From contig NZ_CP087184.1 in NCBI RefSeq assembly GCF_024749045.1, positions 5,890,001 to 5,954,000 on the forward strand: a stretch of DNA of 64,000 bases. Direction: 5' to 3'. The DNA is from Pseudomonas sp. B21-028. GTDB lineage: Bacteria; Pseudomonadota; Gammaproteobacteria; Pseudomonadales; Pseudomonadaceae. Positions 35,006-43,677 of this stretch are shown piece by piece. The notes under the pieces are model-generated. The model saw only the letters and a list, made by a program, of their open reading frames with translations. It did no database searches and had not been told where the DNA came from. The translations under genes and the position numbers were made by a program. Each line of letters begins with the position of its first letter. Position 1 is the stretch's first letter.

Positions 35006-35524
35006 TCACGCCTCATCGCTCAGTTTGAGTTCCACCATCAATTCATCGGCCAAGGTTTCCAGACGTTCCTGCAAGGTGTCCAGCGACAGGGTCAACGGCA
35101 CGCCCAGGATCGCTTCGGCGTGAAACAGCAATTCACTGCTCATCGGCGCCGGCCCGACATGGGTCACCAGCCGCTCGACATTGACCCCCTGCTCACTCAA
35201 CAAACGGGTGATGTCCCGCACGATGCCGGGACGGTCGTTACCCACCAGCTCCATGGCGATAGGCTTCCAGCTGCAGGACTCCTCGAGCGTGTTCTGCGCA
35301 ATGAGCACGCGAATGCCGTGGCTCGACAACCCGTGCAAGGCTTCGATCAGTTCCTCATGGGATTCGGCCGGTGCGCTGAGACGCAATATCCCGGCAAATT
35401 GACCCGCCAGATGCGACATGCGGCTTTCCAGCCAGTTACCGCCATGCTCGGCGATACATTGGGCGATGCGCTCGACCTGCCCGGGTTTGTCCGGTGCAAA
35501 AACAGTGATGACGAGATGGTCCAT
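35006..35524 (-). CDS. GcvR-like ACT-domain regulatory protein
   Basis: A 172-aa protein with two ACT domains: MDHLVITVFAPDKPGQVERI at the start and AMELVGNDRPGIVRDITRLL near residue 95. E. coli GcvR binds glycine and blocks GcvA activation of the glycine cleavage genes; the Pseudomonas homolog is usually annotated by analogy. The start ATG 35524 is chosen over an upstream frame extension. GlcB lies divergently beyond a 580-bp gap. Confidence 0.78.
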   Translation of the reverse strand: MDHLVITVFAPDKPGQVERIAQCIAEHGGNWLESRMSHLAGQFAGILRLSAPAESHEELIEALHGLSSHGIRVLIAQNTLEESCSWKPIAMELVGNDRPGIVRDITRLLSEQGVNVERLVTHVGPAPMSSELLFHAEAILGVPLTLSLDTLQERLETLADELMVELKLSDEA

Positions 35525-36104
35525 GGCGCAGCCCTCTTGTTGTGAGAGGAAAGAGTATAGGCAGGGCACACAAAACCTGCGGAAGGAGTTGTGCAGGAAA
35601 ACTGTCGAGTGCAACGAGGCTGCGATCTTTCTCATACCAATTGAATCGAGAGCGAACGATCAAAATCAAAGATCGCAAGCTTCGCCAGCTCCTACACCCG
35701 ACGGCCGCGTCTATCCATTCCTGGGCCCACTCACGAATCGTGTACAAGTCATAAGATTTTTATGGAACAATTCATAGGTTTTTTGAGAACATCCAATGCC
35801 TCGTCGTGACTGTACTGCTTTAGTCGGTCGCGGAACGACGCAATTAGTCTAATTTTCACAACCGCAACTGTTCATGTAGTATTCCGCAGCGAGCACTACA
35901 TAATGTTGCACCGATGTCTGCTTAAGGCACAGTCGCATCCCTGAAAGCCCCGTCAGCAAGGCTTAGCGCCCATGATAGGTCCCACCCAGCCGCCAGCGAT
36001 GGCATGTACTGGTTTCGGGGTTTGTGGTTTAAATGTCCCGAGGCTTCATTGTCAAAATCGAAGAGCTGAAAAGCGAAATAGCTGAGCAGAGTGAGAGGCA
36101 AGCA
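35525..36104. other. 580-bp intergenic region upstream of glcB
   Basis: No gene is supported. It holds the upstream region of the gcvR-like gene, a family-3 REP pair, an AT-rich stretch around 35.76-35.9 kb, and a probable long 5' leader of malate synthase. No clear sigma-54, cAMP or riboswitch motif was recognised. Confidence 0.6.
35619..35697. repeat. REP pair, family 3
   Basis: GGCTGCGATCTTT and AAAGATCGCAAGC occur as an inverted pair about 80 bp apart, flanked on the right by CCAGCTCCTACA. This is a different REP family from the GTGGGAGC type. Confidence 0.7.
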
Positions 36105-38282
36105 ATGACTGAACACGTTCAAGTCGGTGGCCTTCGGGTCGCCAGAGTCCTGTTCGACTTCGTGAACAACGAAGCCATCCCCGGTACCGGTCTGACCGCC
36201 GACCAGTTCTGGGCCGGTGCCGACAAGGTCATCCACGACCTGGCGCCGAAGAACAAAGCCCTACTCGCCAAACGCGATGATTTCCAGGCTCGGATCGATG
36301 CCTGGCACCAGTCAAAGGCCGGCCAGGCCTTTGATGCCGTGGCTTACAAAGCCTTCCTGCAAGACATTGGATACCTGCTGCCAGAAGCCGCGGATTTCCA
36401 GGCAACCACCCAAAACGTCGATGACGAAATCGCCCGCATGGCCGGCCCGCAACTGGTGGTGCCGGTGATGAATGCCCGTTTCGCCCTCAACGCTTCGAAC
36501 GCCCGCTGGGGTTCGTTGTACGACGCGCTGTACGGCACCGACGCCATCAGCGAGACCGATGGCGCGGAAAAAGGCAAAGGCTACAACAAGGTTCGTGGCG
36601 ACAAGGTCATTGCCTTCGCCCGCGCCTTCCTCGACGAAGCAGCCCCCCTGGCGGCCGGTTCCCACGTCGATTCCACTGGTTACAAGATCGTCGACGGCAA
36701 GCTGGTGGTCGCCCTCAAGGGCGGCAGCAACAGCGGTTTGCGTGACGATGCCCAACTGATCGGCTTTCAGGGCGACGCCTCGGCTCCCACCACGGTGCTG
36801 CTGAAGCACAACGGCCTGCACTTCGAAATCCAGATCGATGCCAACACCCCGGTCGGCCAGACCGACGCCGCCGGCGTCAAAGACATCCTGATGGAAGCTG
36901 CGCTGACCACCATCATGGACTGCGAAGACTCGGTCGCCGCCGTCGATGCCGACGACAAGGTGGTGATCTACCGCAATTGGCTCGGCCTGATGAAAGGCGA
37001 TCTGTCGGAACAGGTCGCCAAGGGCGGTCAGACGTTTACTCGCACCATGAACCCCGACCGCGCGTACACCGCCGTCGACGGTTCGAGCCTGACCCTGCAC
37101 GGTCGCTCTCTGTTGTTCGTGCGTAACGTCGGTCATCTGATGACCATCGACGCGATCCTCGACAAAGACGGCAACGAAGTGCCTGAAGGCATTCTCGATG
37201 GCCTGGTGACTAGCCTGGCGGCGATCCACAGCCTCAACGGCAACACTTCGCGCCGCAACAGCCGCACCGGCTCGGTGTACATCGTCAAACCGAAGATGCA
37301 CGGCCCGGAAGAGGCGGCGTTCACCAACGAGCTGTTCGGCCGCATCGAAGACGTGCTGAACCTGCCGCGCAACACTCTAAAGGTCGGGATCATGGACGAG
37401 GAGCGCCGTACCACGGTCAACCTCAAGGCCTGCATCAAGGCTGCCAGCGAGCGCGTGGTGTTCATCAACACCGGTTTCCTGGACCGCACCGGCGACGAAA
37501 TCCACACCTCGATGGAAGCCGGGCCGATGGTGCGCAAGGCCGACATGAAAGCCGAGAAATGGATCGGCGCCTACGAAAACTGGAACGTCGACATCGGCCT
37601 GAGCACTGGCCTGCAAGGTCGCGCGCAGATCGGCAAGGGCATGTGGGCCATGCCGGACCTGATGGCGGCGATGCTCGAACAGAAAGTCGCCCACCCGATG
37701 GCCGGCGCCAACACCGCCTGGGTTCCATCGCCGACCGCCGCCGCGCTGCATGCGCTGCATTACCACAAGGTCGACGTGTTCGCCCGTCAGGCCGAACTGG
37801 CCAAGCGAACTCGCGCCTCGGTGGACGATATCCTGACCATCCCGCTGGCGGTCAACCCGAGCTGGACGCCGGAACAGATCAAAAACGAGTTGGACAACAA
37901 TGCCCAGGGCATCCTCGGCTACGTGGTGCGCTGGATCGACCAGGGCGTCGGCTGCTCCAAGGTGCCGGACATCAACGACATCGGCCTGATGGAAGACCGG
38001 GCGACACTGCGCATTTCCAGCCAGCACATCGCCAACTGGCTGCGCCACGGCATCGTCACGCAGGACCAGGTGATGGAAAGCCTCAAGCGCATGGCGCCGG
38101 TGGTGGACCGCCAGAACGCCAGTGATCCGCTGTACCGCCCGCTGGCACCGGACTTCGACCGCAATATCGCTTTCCAGGCGGCGGTCGAGCTGGTGATCGA
38201 AGGCACCAAGCAGCCCAACGGCTACACCGAGCCGGTGCTGCACCGTCGTCGCCGTGAGTTCAAGGCAGCCAATGGGTTGTGA
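36105..38282 (+). CDS. glcB: Malate synthase G
   Basis: A 725-aa monomeric malate synthase that condenses glyoxylate with acetyl-CoA, the second step of the glyoxylate shunt, and lets glycolate serve as a carbon source. The signature [16 protein letters not shown] lies at 271-286; [20 protein letters not shown] and [20 protein letters not shown] are also typical. The start ATG 36105 ([12 protein letters not shown]) follows GAGAGG. A downstream terminator and no partner gene on the same strand indicate a monocistronic unit. Confidence 0.96.
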   Translation: MTEHVQVGGLRVARVLFDFVNNEAIPGTGLTADQFWAGADKVIHDLAPKNKALLAKRDDFQARIDAWHQSKAGQAFDAVAYKAFLQDIGYLLPEAADFQATTQNVDDEIARMAGPQLVVPVMNARFALNASNARWGSLYDALYGTDAISETDGAEKGKGYNKVRGDKVIAFARAFLDEAAPLAAGSHVDSTGYKIVDGKLVVALKGGSNSGLRDDAQLIGFQGDASAPTTVLLKHNGLHFEIQIDANTPVGQTDAAGVKDILMEAALTTIMDCEDSVAAVDADDKVVIYRNWLGLMKGDLSEQVAKGGQTFTRTMNPDRAYTAVDGSSLTLHGRSLLFVRNVGHLMTIDAILDKDGNEVPEGILDGLVTSLAAIHSLNGNTSRRNSRTGSVYIVKPKMHGPEEAAFTNELFGRIEDVLNLPRNTLKVGIMDEERRTTVNLKACIKAASERVVFINTGFLDRTGDEIHTSMEAGPMVRKADMKAEKWIGAYENWNVDIGLSTGLQGRAQIGKGMWAMPDLMAAMLEQKVAHPMAGANTAWVPSPTAAALHALHYHKVDVFARQAELAKRTRASVDDILTIPLAVNPSWTPEQIKNELDNNAQGILGYVVRWIDQGVGCSKVPDINDIGLMEDRATLRISSQHIANWLRHGIVTQDQVMESLKRMAPVVDRQNASDPLYRPLAPDFDRNIAFQAAVELVIEGTKQPNGYTEPVLHRRRREFKAANGL

Positions 38283-38303
38283 TTGAGCGGTAGCGCTGAC
38301 ATG

Positions 38304-38337
38304 AAAAAGCCCCGATCAAAAGATCGGGGCTTTTTTT
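38304..38337. terminator. Bidirectional terminator between glcB and the response regulator gene
   Basis: AAAAGCCCCGATC and GATCGGGGCTTTT form a 13-bp stem with a four-A loop; T-runs exist on both strands. Confidence 0.9.
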
Positions 38338-38374
38338 GTAATAAAACAGAGCCAGGAACAGCTCCTGTGGCGAG

Positions 38375-38821
38375 TTAAAGATCCATCCCCAGTTCCCGCT
38401 TGACCAACCCCAGCAACTTCTCCGTATCGATGGGCTTGAGCAGGAAGTCCACCACGCTCAGGTGCATCGCCTCGATGGCGTCCTTCACGTCGGCATCGCC
38501 GGACACGATGATGATCGGCAGCGCGGCCCGCTCCGACTCGCGGATCAGGCGGATCAGTTCCAGGCCATCGACATTGCCCATGCGCAGATCGGTGATCAGC
38601 AGACCGATCGACGGCTTGGTTTCCAGCATCCTGAGTGCAGTTTCGCCGCTGGCGGCGGTCATGCAGTGGATACCGTCCAGCGCCAGGATTTCCGACAGCA
38701 GCTCGCGAGCGTCCTTGTCGTCATCGACGATCAAGACTCGCTGCGGTGGCAGGTCAGGCTCCAGCATGACGGCGCTCAGTGCTTCGCGCTCGGCGTCACT
38801 CAAAATATCGTGGTCGGACAT
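38375..38821 (-). CDS. Single-domain response regulator
   Basis: A 148-aa protein with an N-terminal 27-residue tail and one receiver domain. The acidic pair is at D33/D34 (LIVDDDKD), the phosphoacceptor is D78 (LLITDLRMGNVDG), and the Ser/Lys switch residues are in PIIIVSGDA and DFLLKPID. There is no output domain, so it must act through a partner such as a hybrid kinase or a phosphatase. No kinase gene lies adjacent. Start ATG 38821 is the only reasonable one; it reads convergently with glcB. Confidence 0.85.
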   Translation of the reverse strand: MSDHDILSDAEREALSAVMLEPDLPPQRVLIVDDDKDARELLSEILALDGIHCMTAASGETALRMLETKPSIGLLITDLRMGNVDGLELIRLIRESERAALPIIIVSGDADVKDAIEAMHLSVVDFLLKPIDTEKLLGLVKRELGMDL

Positions 38822-39030
38822 GATGCTCTCTACATTCCTTGAATCGATCCCCTGGCACAGTGGTCAGACATCGTTCGGCAGCGCTTCAATGTGCACTTCG
38901 TCGGATTTTTTTCCAAGAAAATTCAGTGAAGACTTTTCAAGGCCTCGTGCAGGACTTTTCTGTAGGCCCAGCCCCCTTCGCAGGAACCTAGACTTACGTC
39001 CAATGGGCACTCCTCCCTCAGAGGTCGACC

Positions 39031-41013
39031 ATGGGACAGATCCGACCACAACAATTCAAAAAAGATTGCGCAATGGTTATGAAAAAAGCGGACGCCTTCA
39101 TCCAGGCAGGGAAAACCGCGGTGTTGCAGAACATCCAGGGCACGTTGCAGTTCCTCCAGCGTTTCCCCCCGTTCAACCAAATGGAAAATGCTCACCTGGC
39201 CTATCTGGTGGAACAGTGCCTGCTGCGCTTCTACGCGCCGGGCGAAACCATCATCAAGCCGGCCGACGGCCCGGTGGAACACTTCTACATCGTCAAGCAG
39301 GGCCGGGTGGTGGGGGAGCGTCCGCACTCGGCCAAGGGTGGCACCGAGACCACTTTCGAAATCACCACCGGTGAATGCTTTCCCCTTGCCGCCTTGCTGG
39401 GGGAGCGGGCCACGCGCACCGAGCACCGGGCCGGCGAGGACACGTTCTGCCTGCAATTGAACAAACAGGCCTTCATCAAACTGTTTGCCTTATCCGGCCC
39501 GTTCCGCGATTTCGCCTTGCGCGGAGTCAGCAGCCTGCTCGATCAGGTCAACCAGCAGGTCCAGCAAAAATCCGCGCAGACCCTGGGCACCCAATATTCC
39601 CTGAATACACGGCTGGGTGAGCTGGCGATGCGTCATCCGGTGAGTTGCAGCCCTGACACGCCATTGCGTGAAGCCGTGAAGTTGATGCACGAGCAGCAGG
39701 TCGGCAGCATCGTGGTGGTGGATGAGCGCAAGGCGCCGGTGGGGATCTTTACCCTGCGCGACCTGCGACAGGTGGTGGCTGACGGCTCCGGGGACTTTTC
39801 CCAGGCCATCGCGGCGCACATGACCCAGGCCCCGTTTTTTCTCTCGCCGGATCACAGCGCCTTCGACGCGGCCATCGCCATGACCGAGCGTCACATTGCC
39901 CATGTCTGTCTGGTCAAGGAACAGCGCCTGTGTGGCGTGGTGTCGGAACGGGACCTGTTTTCCCTGCAGCGGGTTGACTTGGTGCACCTGGCCCGGACCA
40001 TTCGCAGCGCCCCACGAGTGGAAAACCTGATGGCCCTGCGAGGCGAGATCGGCCAACTGGTGGAACGCATGCTGGCCCACGGCGCGTCGTCGACCCAGAT
40101 CACCCACATCATCACCTTGCTCAACGACCACACGGTGAGCCGGGTCATCGAACTGACGCTGGCGGAGAAAGGCGACCCGGGGGTGCCGTTCAGTTGGTTG
40201 TGCTTTGGCAGTGAAGGCCGGCGCGAGCAAACCCTGCACACCGATCAAGACAACGGCATCCTGTTCGAGGCCCGCGACGCGGCCCATGCGGCGCAGATCC
40301 GCGGCCTGCTATTGCCCATCGCCCAACAGATCAACCAGAGCCTGGCGCTGTGCGGCTTCACGCTGTGCAAGGGCAATATCATGGCCGGCAACCCGGAACT
40401 GTGCCTGTCTCGCGCCGAATGGTCCCGACGTTTTGCCGCCTTCATCCGCGAAGCTACGCCGGAAAACCTGCTGGGCTCCAGCATCTATTTCGATCTGCGG
40501 GTGGTCTGGGGCGATGAGCAAGGTTGCGAACAGTTGCGTCGGCAGATTCTCGATCAGGTGGGCGATAACCGTCTGTTCCAGCGCATGCTGGCCGAGAACG
40601 CCTTGCGTCATCGCCCACCGGTCGGGCGTTTCAGGGATTTCGTGCTGAGCCGCAAAAACGGTGAGAAGGCCACCCTGGATTTGAAAGTGCAGGGCCTGAC
40701 GCCCTTCGTCGACGGCGCCCGCCTGCTGGCGCTGGCCAATGGCATCGAGGCCAACAACACCCTGGAACGGCTACGGCGGTTGGTCGCCGGAGAAGTGATC
40801 GATCCCCTGGATGGAGCGGCCTATGAAGAGGCCTACCACTTCATCCAGCAAACCCGTATGCAGCAACACCAATTGCAGACCCGCGAGAACCTGCCCTACT
40901 CCAACCGTGTCGACCCCGACAGCCTCAATCACCTGGATCGGCGGATCCTGCGTGAGTCCCTGCGCCAGGCCCAACGCCTGCAAAGCAGCCTGACGCTGAG
41001 GTATCAACTGTGA
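39031..41013 (+). CDS. cNMP-binding, CBS-pair and DUF294 nucleotidyltransferase-like protein
   Basis: A 660-aa multidomain cytoplasmic protein: a cyclic-nucleotide-binding fold (about 45-150, GETIIKPADGPVEHFYIVKQG), a CBS pair (about 195-310), a DUF294 putative nucleotidyltransferase domain with CFGSEGRREQTLHTDQDNG (391-409), and a DUF294 C-terminal domain. It resembles signal-integrating regulators found next to acetate permease genes in other pseudomonads. The start ATG 39031 follows AGAGG at 39018-39022; ATG 39079 (MKKADAF) has a weaker ribosome site but a more typical family start. It overlaps the exonuclease gene by 4 bp. Its substrate is unknown. Confidence 0.8.
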   Translation: MGQIRPQQFKKDCAMVMKKADAFIQAGKTAVLQNIQGTLQFLQRFPPFNQMENAHLAYLVEQCLLRFYAPGETIIKPADGPVEHFYIVKQGRVVGERPHSAKGGTETTFEITTGECFPLAALLGERATRTEHRAGEDTFCLQLNKQAFIKLFALSGPFRDFALRGVSSLLDQVNQQVQQKSAQTLGTQYSLNTRLGELAMRHPVSCSPDTPLREAVKLMHEQQVGSIVVVDERKAPVGIFTLRDLRQVVADGSGDFSQAIAAHMTQAPFFLSPDHSAFDAAIAMTERHIAHVCLVKEQRLCGVVSERDLFSLQRVDLVHLARTIRSAPRVENLMALRGEIGQLVERMLAHGASSTQITHIITLLNDHTVSRVIELTLAEKGDPGVPFSWLCFGSEGRREQTLHTDQDNGILFEARDAAHAAQIRGLLLPIAQQINQSLALCGFTLCKGNIMAGNPELCLSRAEWSRRFAAFIREATPENLLGSSIYFDLRVVWGDEQGCEQLRRQILDQVGDNRLFQRMLAENALRHRPPVGRFRDFVLSRKNGEKATLDLKVQGLTPFVDGARLLALANGIEANNTLERLRRLVAGEVIDPLDGAAYEEAYHFIQQTRMQQHQLQTRENLPYSNRVDPDSLNHLDRRILRESLRQAQRLQSSLTLRYQL

Positions 41014-41717
41014 ACCTGTTTTCCTGGTTGCGCCCGGCCTCGCCGATGTTGTCGGATGCGTTGCAGCGACGCCTGGAAAATCTCTCGCCGCCATCGCCCC
41101 TGGATGAGCGCAACCTGCGGGAGCAGCGTTGGGTCGTGGTGGACCTGGAAACCACCGGCCTGAACCTGAACAAGGATCAGGTGCTGTCCATCGGTGCGGT
41201 GGTGATCGAAGACGGTGCCATCGACTTCAGCCAACAGTTCGAGCGCACCTTGCAATGCGAGAAGCAGAAGCTCGGGCCGAGCGTGTTGATCCATGGCCTG
41301 GCACCCAGCGCAATCGCCGCCGGCAGCGAGCCGGCCGAAGCACTGCTGGCGTTCATGGAGTTCGTCGGCGACAGTCCACTGCTGGCCTTCCACGCGCCCT
41401 TCGATGCCCACATGCTCGGCCGCGCCCTGAAGGAGCACCTGGGTTATCGCTTGCAACACACCTTCCTCGACGTAGCCGACCTGGCGCCGATGCTCTGCCC
41501 TCAGGCAGCGCTGCGCAAGGCGGGCCTGGACGACTGGATCACCGCTTTCAAGCTGCAAGTGGCCGATCGTCACAACGCCAGCGCCGACGCCCTGGCCACG
41601 GCCGAACTGGCGCTGATCCTGTTCAGTCGTGCCCGTCAGCAACAGATCCACAGCCCGCACGACCTGCAGCAATGTCTGGGTCAGTGGAAGCGGCGGCAGC
41701 AGGCGCCTTCTATTTAA
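41010..41717 (+). CDS. DnaQ-like 3'-5' exonuclease
   Basis: A 235-aa DEDDh exonuclease of the DNA polymerase III epsilon type. Motif I is VVVDLETTG (D45, E47), motif II includes AFHAPFDAHML, and motif III is HNASADALATAEL. It starts at GTG 41010 overlapping the preceding stop as GTGA, so the two are coupled. It is not the main proofreading subunit, since it has a 40-residue N-terminal tail and no polymerase-binding context. Its partner here is a regulatory protein, which is unexplained. Confidence 0.85.
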   Translation: MNLFSWLRPASPMLSDALQRRLENLSPPSPLDERNLREQRWVVVDLETTGLNLNKDQVLSIGAVVIEDGAIDFSQQFERTLQCEKQKLGPSVLIHGLAPSAIAAGSEPAEALLAFMEFVGDSPLLAFHAPFDAHMLGRALKEHLGYRLQHTFLDVADLAPMLCPQAALRKAGLDDWITAFKLQVADRHNASADALATAELALILFSRARQQQIHSPHDLQQCLGQWKRRQQAPSI

Positions 41718-41738
41718 CGCTGCCCAGCATGGCTGGCC

Positions 41739-41826
41739 TGTGGGAGCAAGGCTTGCCCGCGATAGCATCACCCGGGATTGACAGCCGACCGAGTCGTCGG
41801 CATCGCGGGCAAGCCTTGCTCCCACA
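41739..41826. repeat. REPIN, family 1 variant
   Basis: TGTGGGAGCAAGGCTTGCCCGCGA-type arms face each other; GAGCAAGGCTTGC replaces GAGCGAGCCTGC. Confidence 0.85.
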
Positions 41827-41937
41827 GAGTCACCTAAACCCACAGACAGTATCCCGACCAGCACCAATTGCATTCCCGCCCCCGCCTCTGCCACAATCGC
41901 GAACAATTCTCGTTACTTAAAACATCGGTGATGCTCC

Positions 41938-42456
41938 GTGTCGTCAGTCCCTGGCCCCCACAACGATCTGGTTGGTGCGTTGTACCGTGATCATCGCGGT
42001 TGGCTACTGGCCTGGTTGCGACGCAACGTGGCCTGTCCGCAACGGGCCGAGGATTTGAGCCAGGACACCTTCGTGCGCCTGCTGGGCCGTGATGAACTGA
42101 CAGCACCCCGCGAGCCCCGCGCGTTCCTGGTGGCCATCGCCAAAGGTCTGCTGTTCGACTATTTCCGTCGGGCCGCCCTGGAGCAGGCTTACCTCACCGA
42201 ACTGATGTTGATTCCCGAGGGCGAACAGCCGTCGCTGGAAGAACAGCAACTGATTCTCGAAGACCTCAGGCAGATCGATCGCCTTCTCGGCAAGCTGTCG
42301 AGCAAGGCTCGCGCCGCGTTCCTGTACAACCGGCTCGACGGCCTCGGCCACGCCGAGATCGCCAAGCGCCTGGGGGTTTCGGTGCCGCGGGTACGCCAGT
42401 ATCTGGCCCAGGGCATCCGACAGTGCTACATCGCACTCTACGGGGAGCCGACATGA
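41938..42456 (+). CDS. ECF sigma factor of the FecI type
   Basis: A 172-aa extracytoplasmic-function sigma factor for iron uptake. Region 2 (YRDHRGWLLAWLRRNV, then LSQDTFVRLLG) and region 4 (LSSKARAAFLYNRLDGLGHAEI, then RVRQYLAQG) are present. It is followed by its FecR anti-sigma (overlap ATGA) and, after a REP element, the TonB receptor. It starts at GTG 41938. The P. aeruginosa gene in this position is FiuI, for ferrichrome; the receptor next to it fits the same role. Confidence 0.88.
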   Translation: MSSVPGPHNDLVGALYRDHRGWLLAWLRRNVACPQRAEDLSQDTFVRLLGRDELTAPREPRAFLVAIAKGLLFDYFRRAALEQAYLTELMLIPEGEQPSLEEQQLILEDLRQIDRLLGKLSSKARAAFLYNRLDGLGHAEIAKRLGVSVPRVRQYLAQGIRQCYIALYGEPT

Positions 42457-43427
42457 ACCCGGCCCATTCCAAGCCGGTCTCGGCCAGCGTATTGGATGCC
42501 GCGATTGCCTGGCAGTTGTCACTGGATTCCGGCAGCGCCCAGGAACGCGAGGCGTTCGCCCGCTGGCACGCCGCCGATGAAGAACATGCCCGGGCCTGGC
42601 GGCAGTTGGGCATGCTCGACCAGCGCTTCAGCGTTGCCAACGGACCGGCGCGGGCCGCGCTGCTGCAATCGCGGGTCAGTATCCGTCGCCGGCTACGCAA
42701 GGTGGGTAGTGGCCTGGCCAGCATCGTCGCGGTCATCAGCCTGGCCTTGTTTGCCGGTGAACGTTACCTGCCGCTGGACTACTGGCTGGCCGACCAACGC
42801 ACCGCCACCGGCGAGCAGCGCACTCTGCGCCTGGCCGACGGCACGCTGATCAACCTCAACACCCACAGCGCGCTGGACGTGCGTTTCGACGATAGACAAC
42901 GGCGCATCGTTCTCCAGGAAGGTGAAATCCTGGTGGAGACCGGACACAACGACCCACGGCCGTTTATCGTCGAAACCCGCGAAGGCAGCTTGCGCGCCTT
43001 GGGCACCCGGTTCCTGGTCAAGCGCGAGGACAGCGGCACGCGCCTGAGCGTGTTGAAATCCGCCGTGGCCGCCCATCCACGGGCCACGGAGCAAGAACAG
43101 ATCCTGCGCGAAGGCCAGCAGGCGCTGATGCGCCGCGACGGTCTTGGCCCCGCCCTGGCCCTGAGTCCCGGCGCCGATGCCTGGACCCGGGGCATGCTGG
43201 TGGTAGACAACGCTCGCCTAGAAGACCTGGTGCGTGAGCTGGGGCGCTATCGGCACGGCTACCTGGGCGTCGAGCCAGAAATCGCGGATTTGCGCATCAC
43301 CGGCAGCTTCCCCCTGCATGACACCGACCTGGCCCTGAGCGCGCTGCTGCCGACCTTGCCGGTGCAGATCGAGCATCACACGCAGTGGTGGGTGGTAGTC
43401 GGGCCGAGGGGCCCGTCACAACCTTGA
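42453..43427 (+). CDS. FecR-type anti-sigma and signal transducer
   Basis: A 324-aa inner-membrane anti-sigma factor. The cytoplasmic FecR N-domain (about 10-55, LDAAIAWQLSLDSG, then FARWHAADEEHARAW) binds the sigma factor, a hydrophobic helix crosses the membrane near 87-102 (SIVAVISLALFAG), and a periplasmic FecR domain follows. The signal would pass from the receptor STN domain to the periplasmic part. Its start overlaps the sigma stop as ATGA, with GGGGAG upstream. Confidence 0.88.
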   Translation: MNPAHSKPVSASVLDAAIAWQLSLDSGSAQEREAFARWHAADEEHARAWRQLGMLDQRFSVANGPARAALLQSRVSIRRRLRKVGSGLASIVAVISLALFAGERYLPLDYWLADQRTATGEQRTLRLADGTLINLNTHSALDVRFDDRQRRIVLQEGEILVETGHNDPRPFIVETREGSLRALGTRFLVKREDSGTRLSVLKSAVAAHPRATEQEQILREGQQALMRRDGLGPALALSPGADAWTRGMLVVDNARLEDLVRELGRYRHGYLGVEPEIADLRITGSFPLHDTDLALSALLPTLPVQIEHHTQWWVVVGPRGPSQP

Positions 43428-43452
43428 TGGATGGGGTGTCAGCATTGACGCT

Positions 43453-43542
43453 TTCGCGAGCAAGCCCGCTCCCACAGAGAACTTGTGGCGTTCACGATGT
43501 TGTGGATCACTCAATCCATGTGGGAGCGGGCTTGCTCGCGAA
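43453..43542. repeat. Outward-arranged REP pair before the TonB receptor
   Basis: TTCGCGAGC...GCTCCCACA at 43453-43476 and TGTGGGAGC...GCTCGCGAA at 43519-43542 are back to back. Confidence 0.88.
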
Positions 43543-43589
43543 GAGGCCATCTGACTCGACGCAGAAACCCAAACAGCCTCCAGATTGAA

Positions 43590-43663
43590 TCTAAATTATT
43601 TTCATCTACCCCTATCACTTTTCGATTTTCATCCGGCATCCAGGCAATTGAGAAATATTTCCA
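43590..43663 (+). promoter_or_regulatory. Two candidate Fur boxes upstream of the siderophore receptor
   Basis: Against the palindrome TGATAATNATTATCA, the reverse complement of 43590-43604 matches 11 of 14 positions and 43649-43663 matches 10 of 14. They lie 15-88 bp before the receptor ATG. Iron control is expected for this gene; these exact sites are only candidates. Confidence 0.45.
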
Positions 43664-43677
43664 TTCAGGAGCCGCGT

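Noticed and set aside
36033..36104. A longer glcB start at 36033
   Set aside because: The extension lacks a ribosome site, and malate synthase G normally begins at the MTEHVQV-type start.
41899..41919. A Fur box upstream of the FecI-type sigma gene
   Set aside because: Only about 7 of 14 positions match the Fur palindrome, which is not better than chance.
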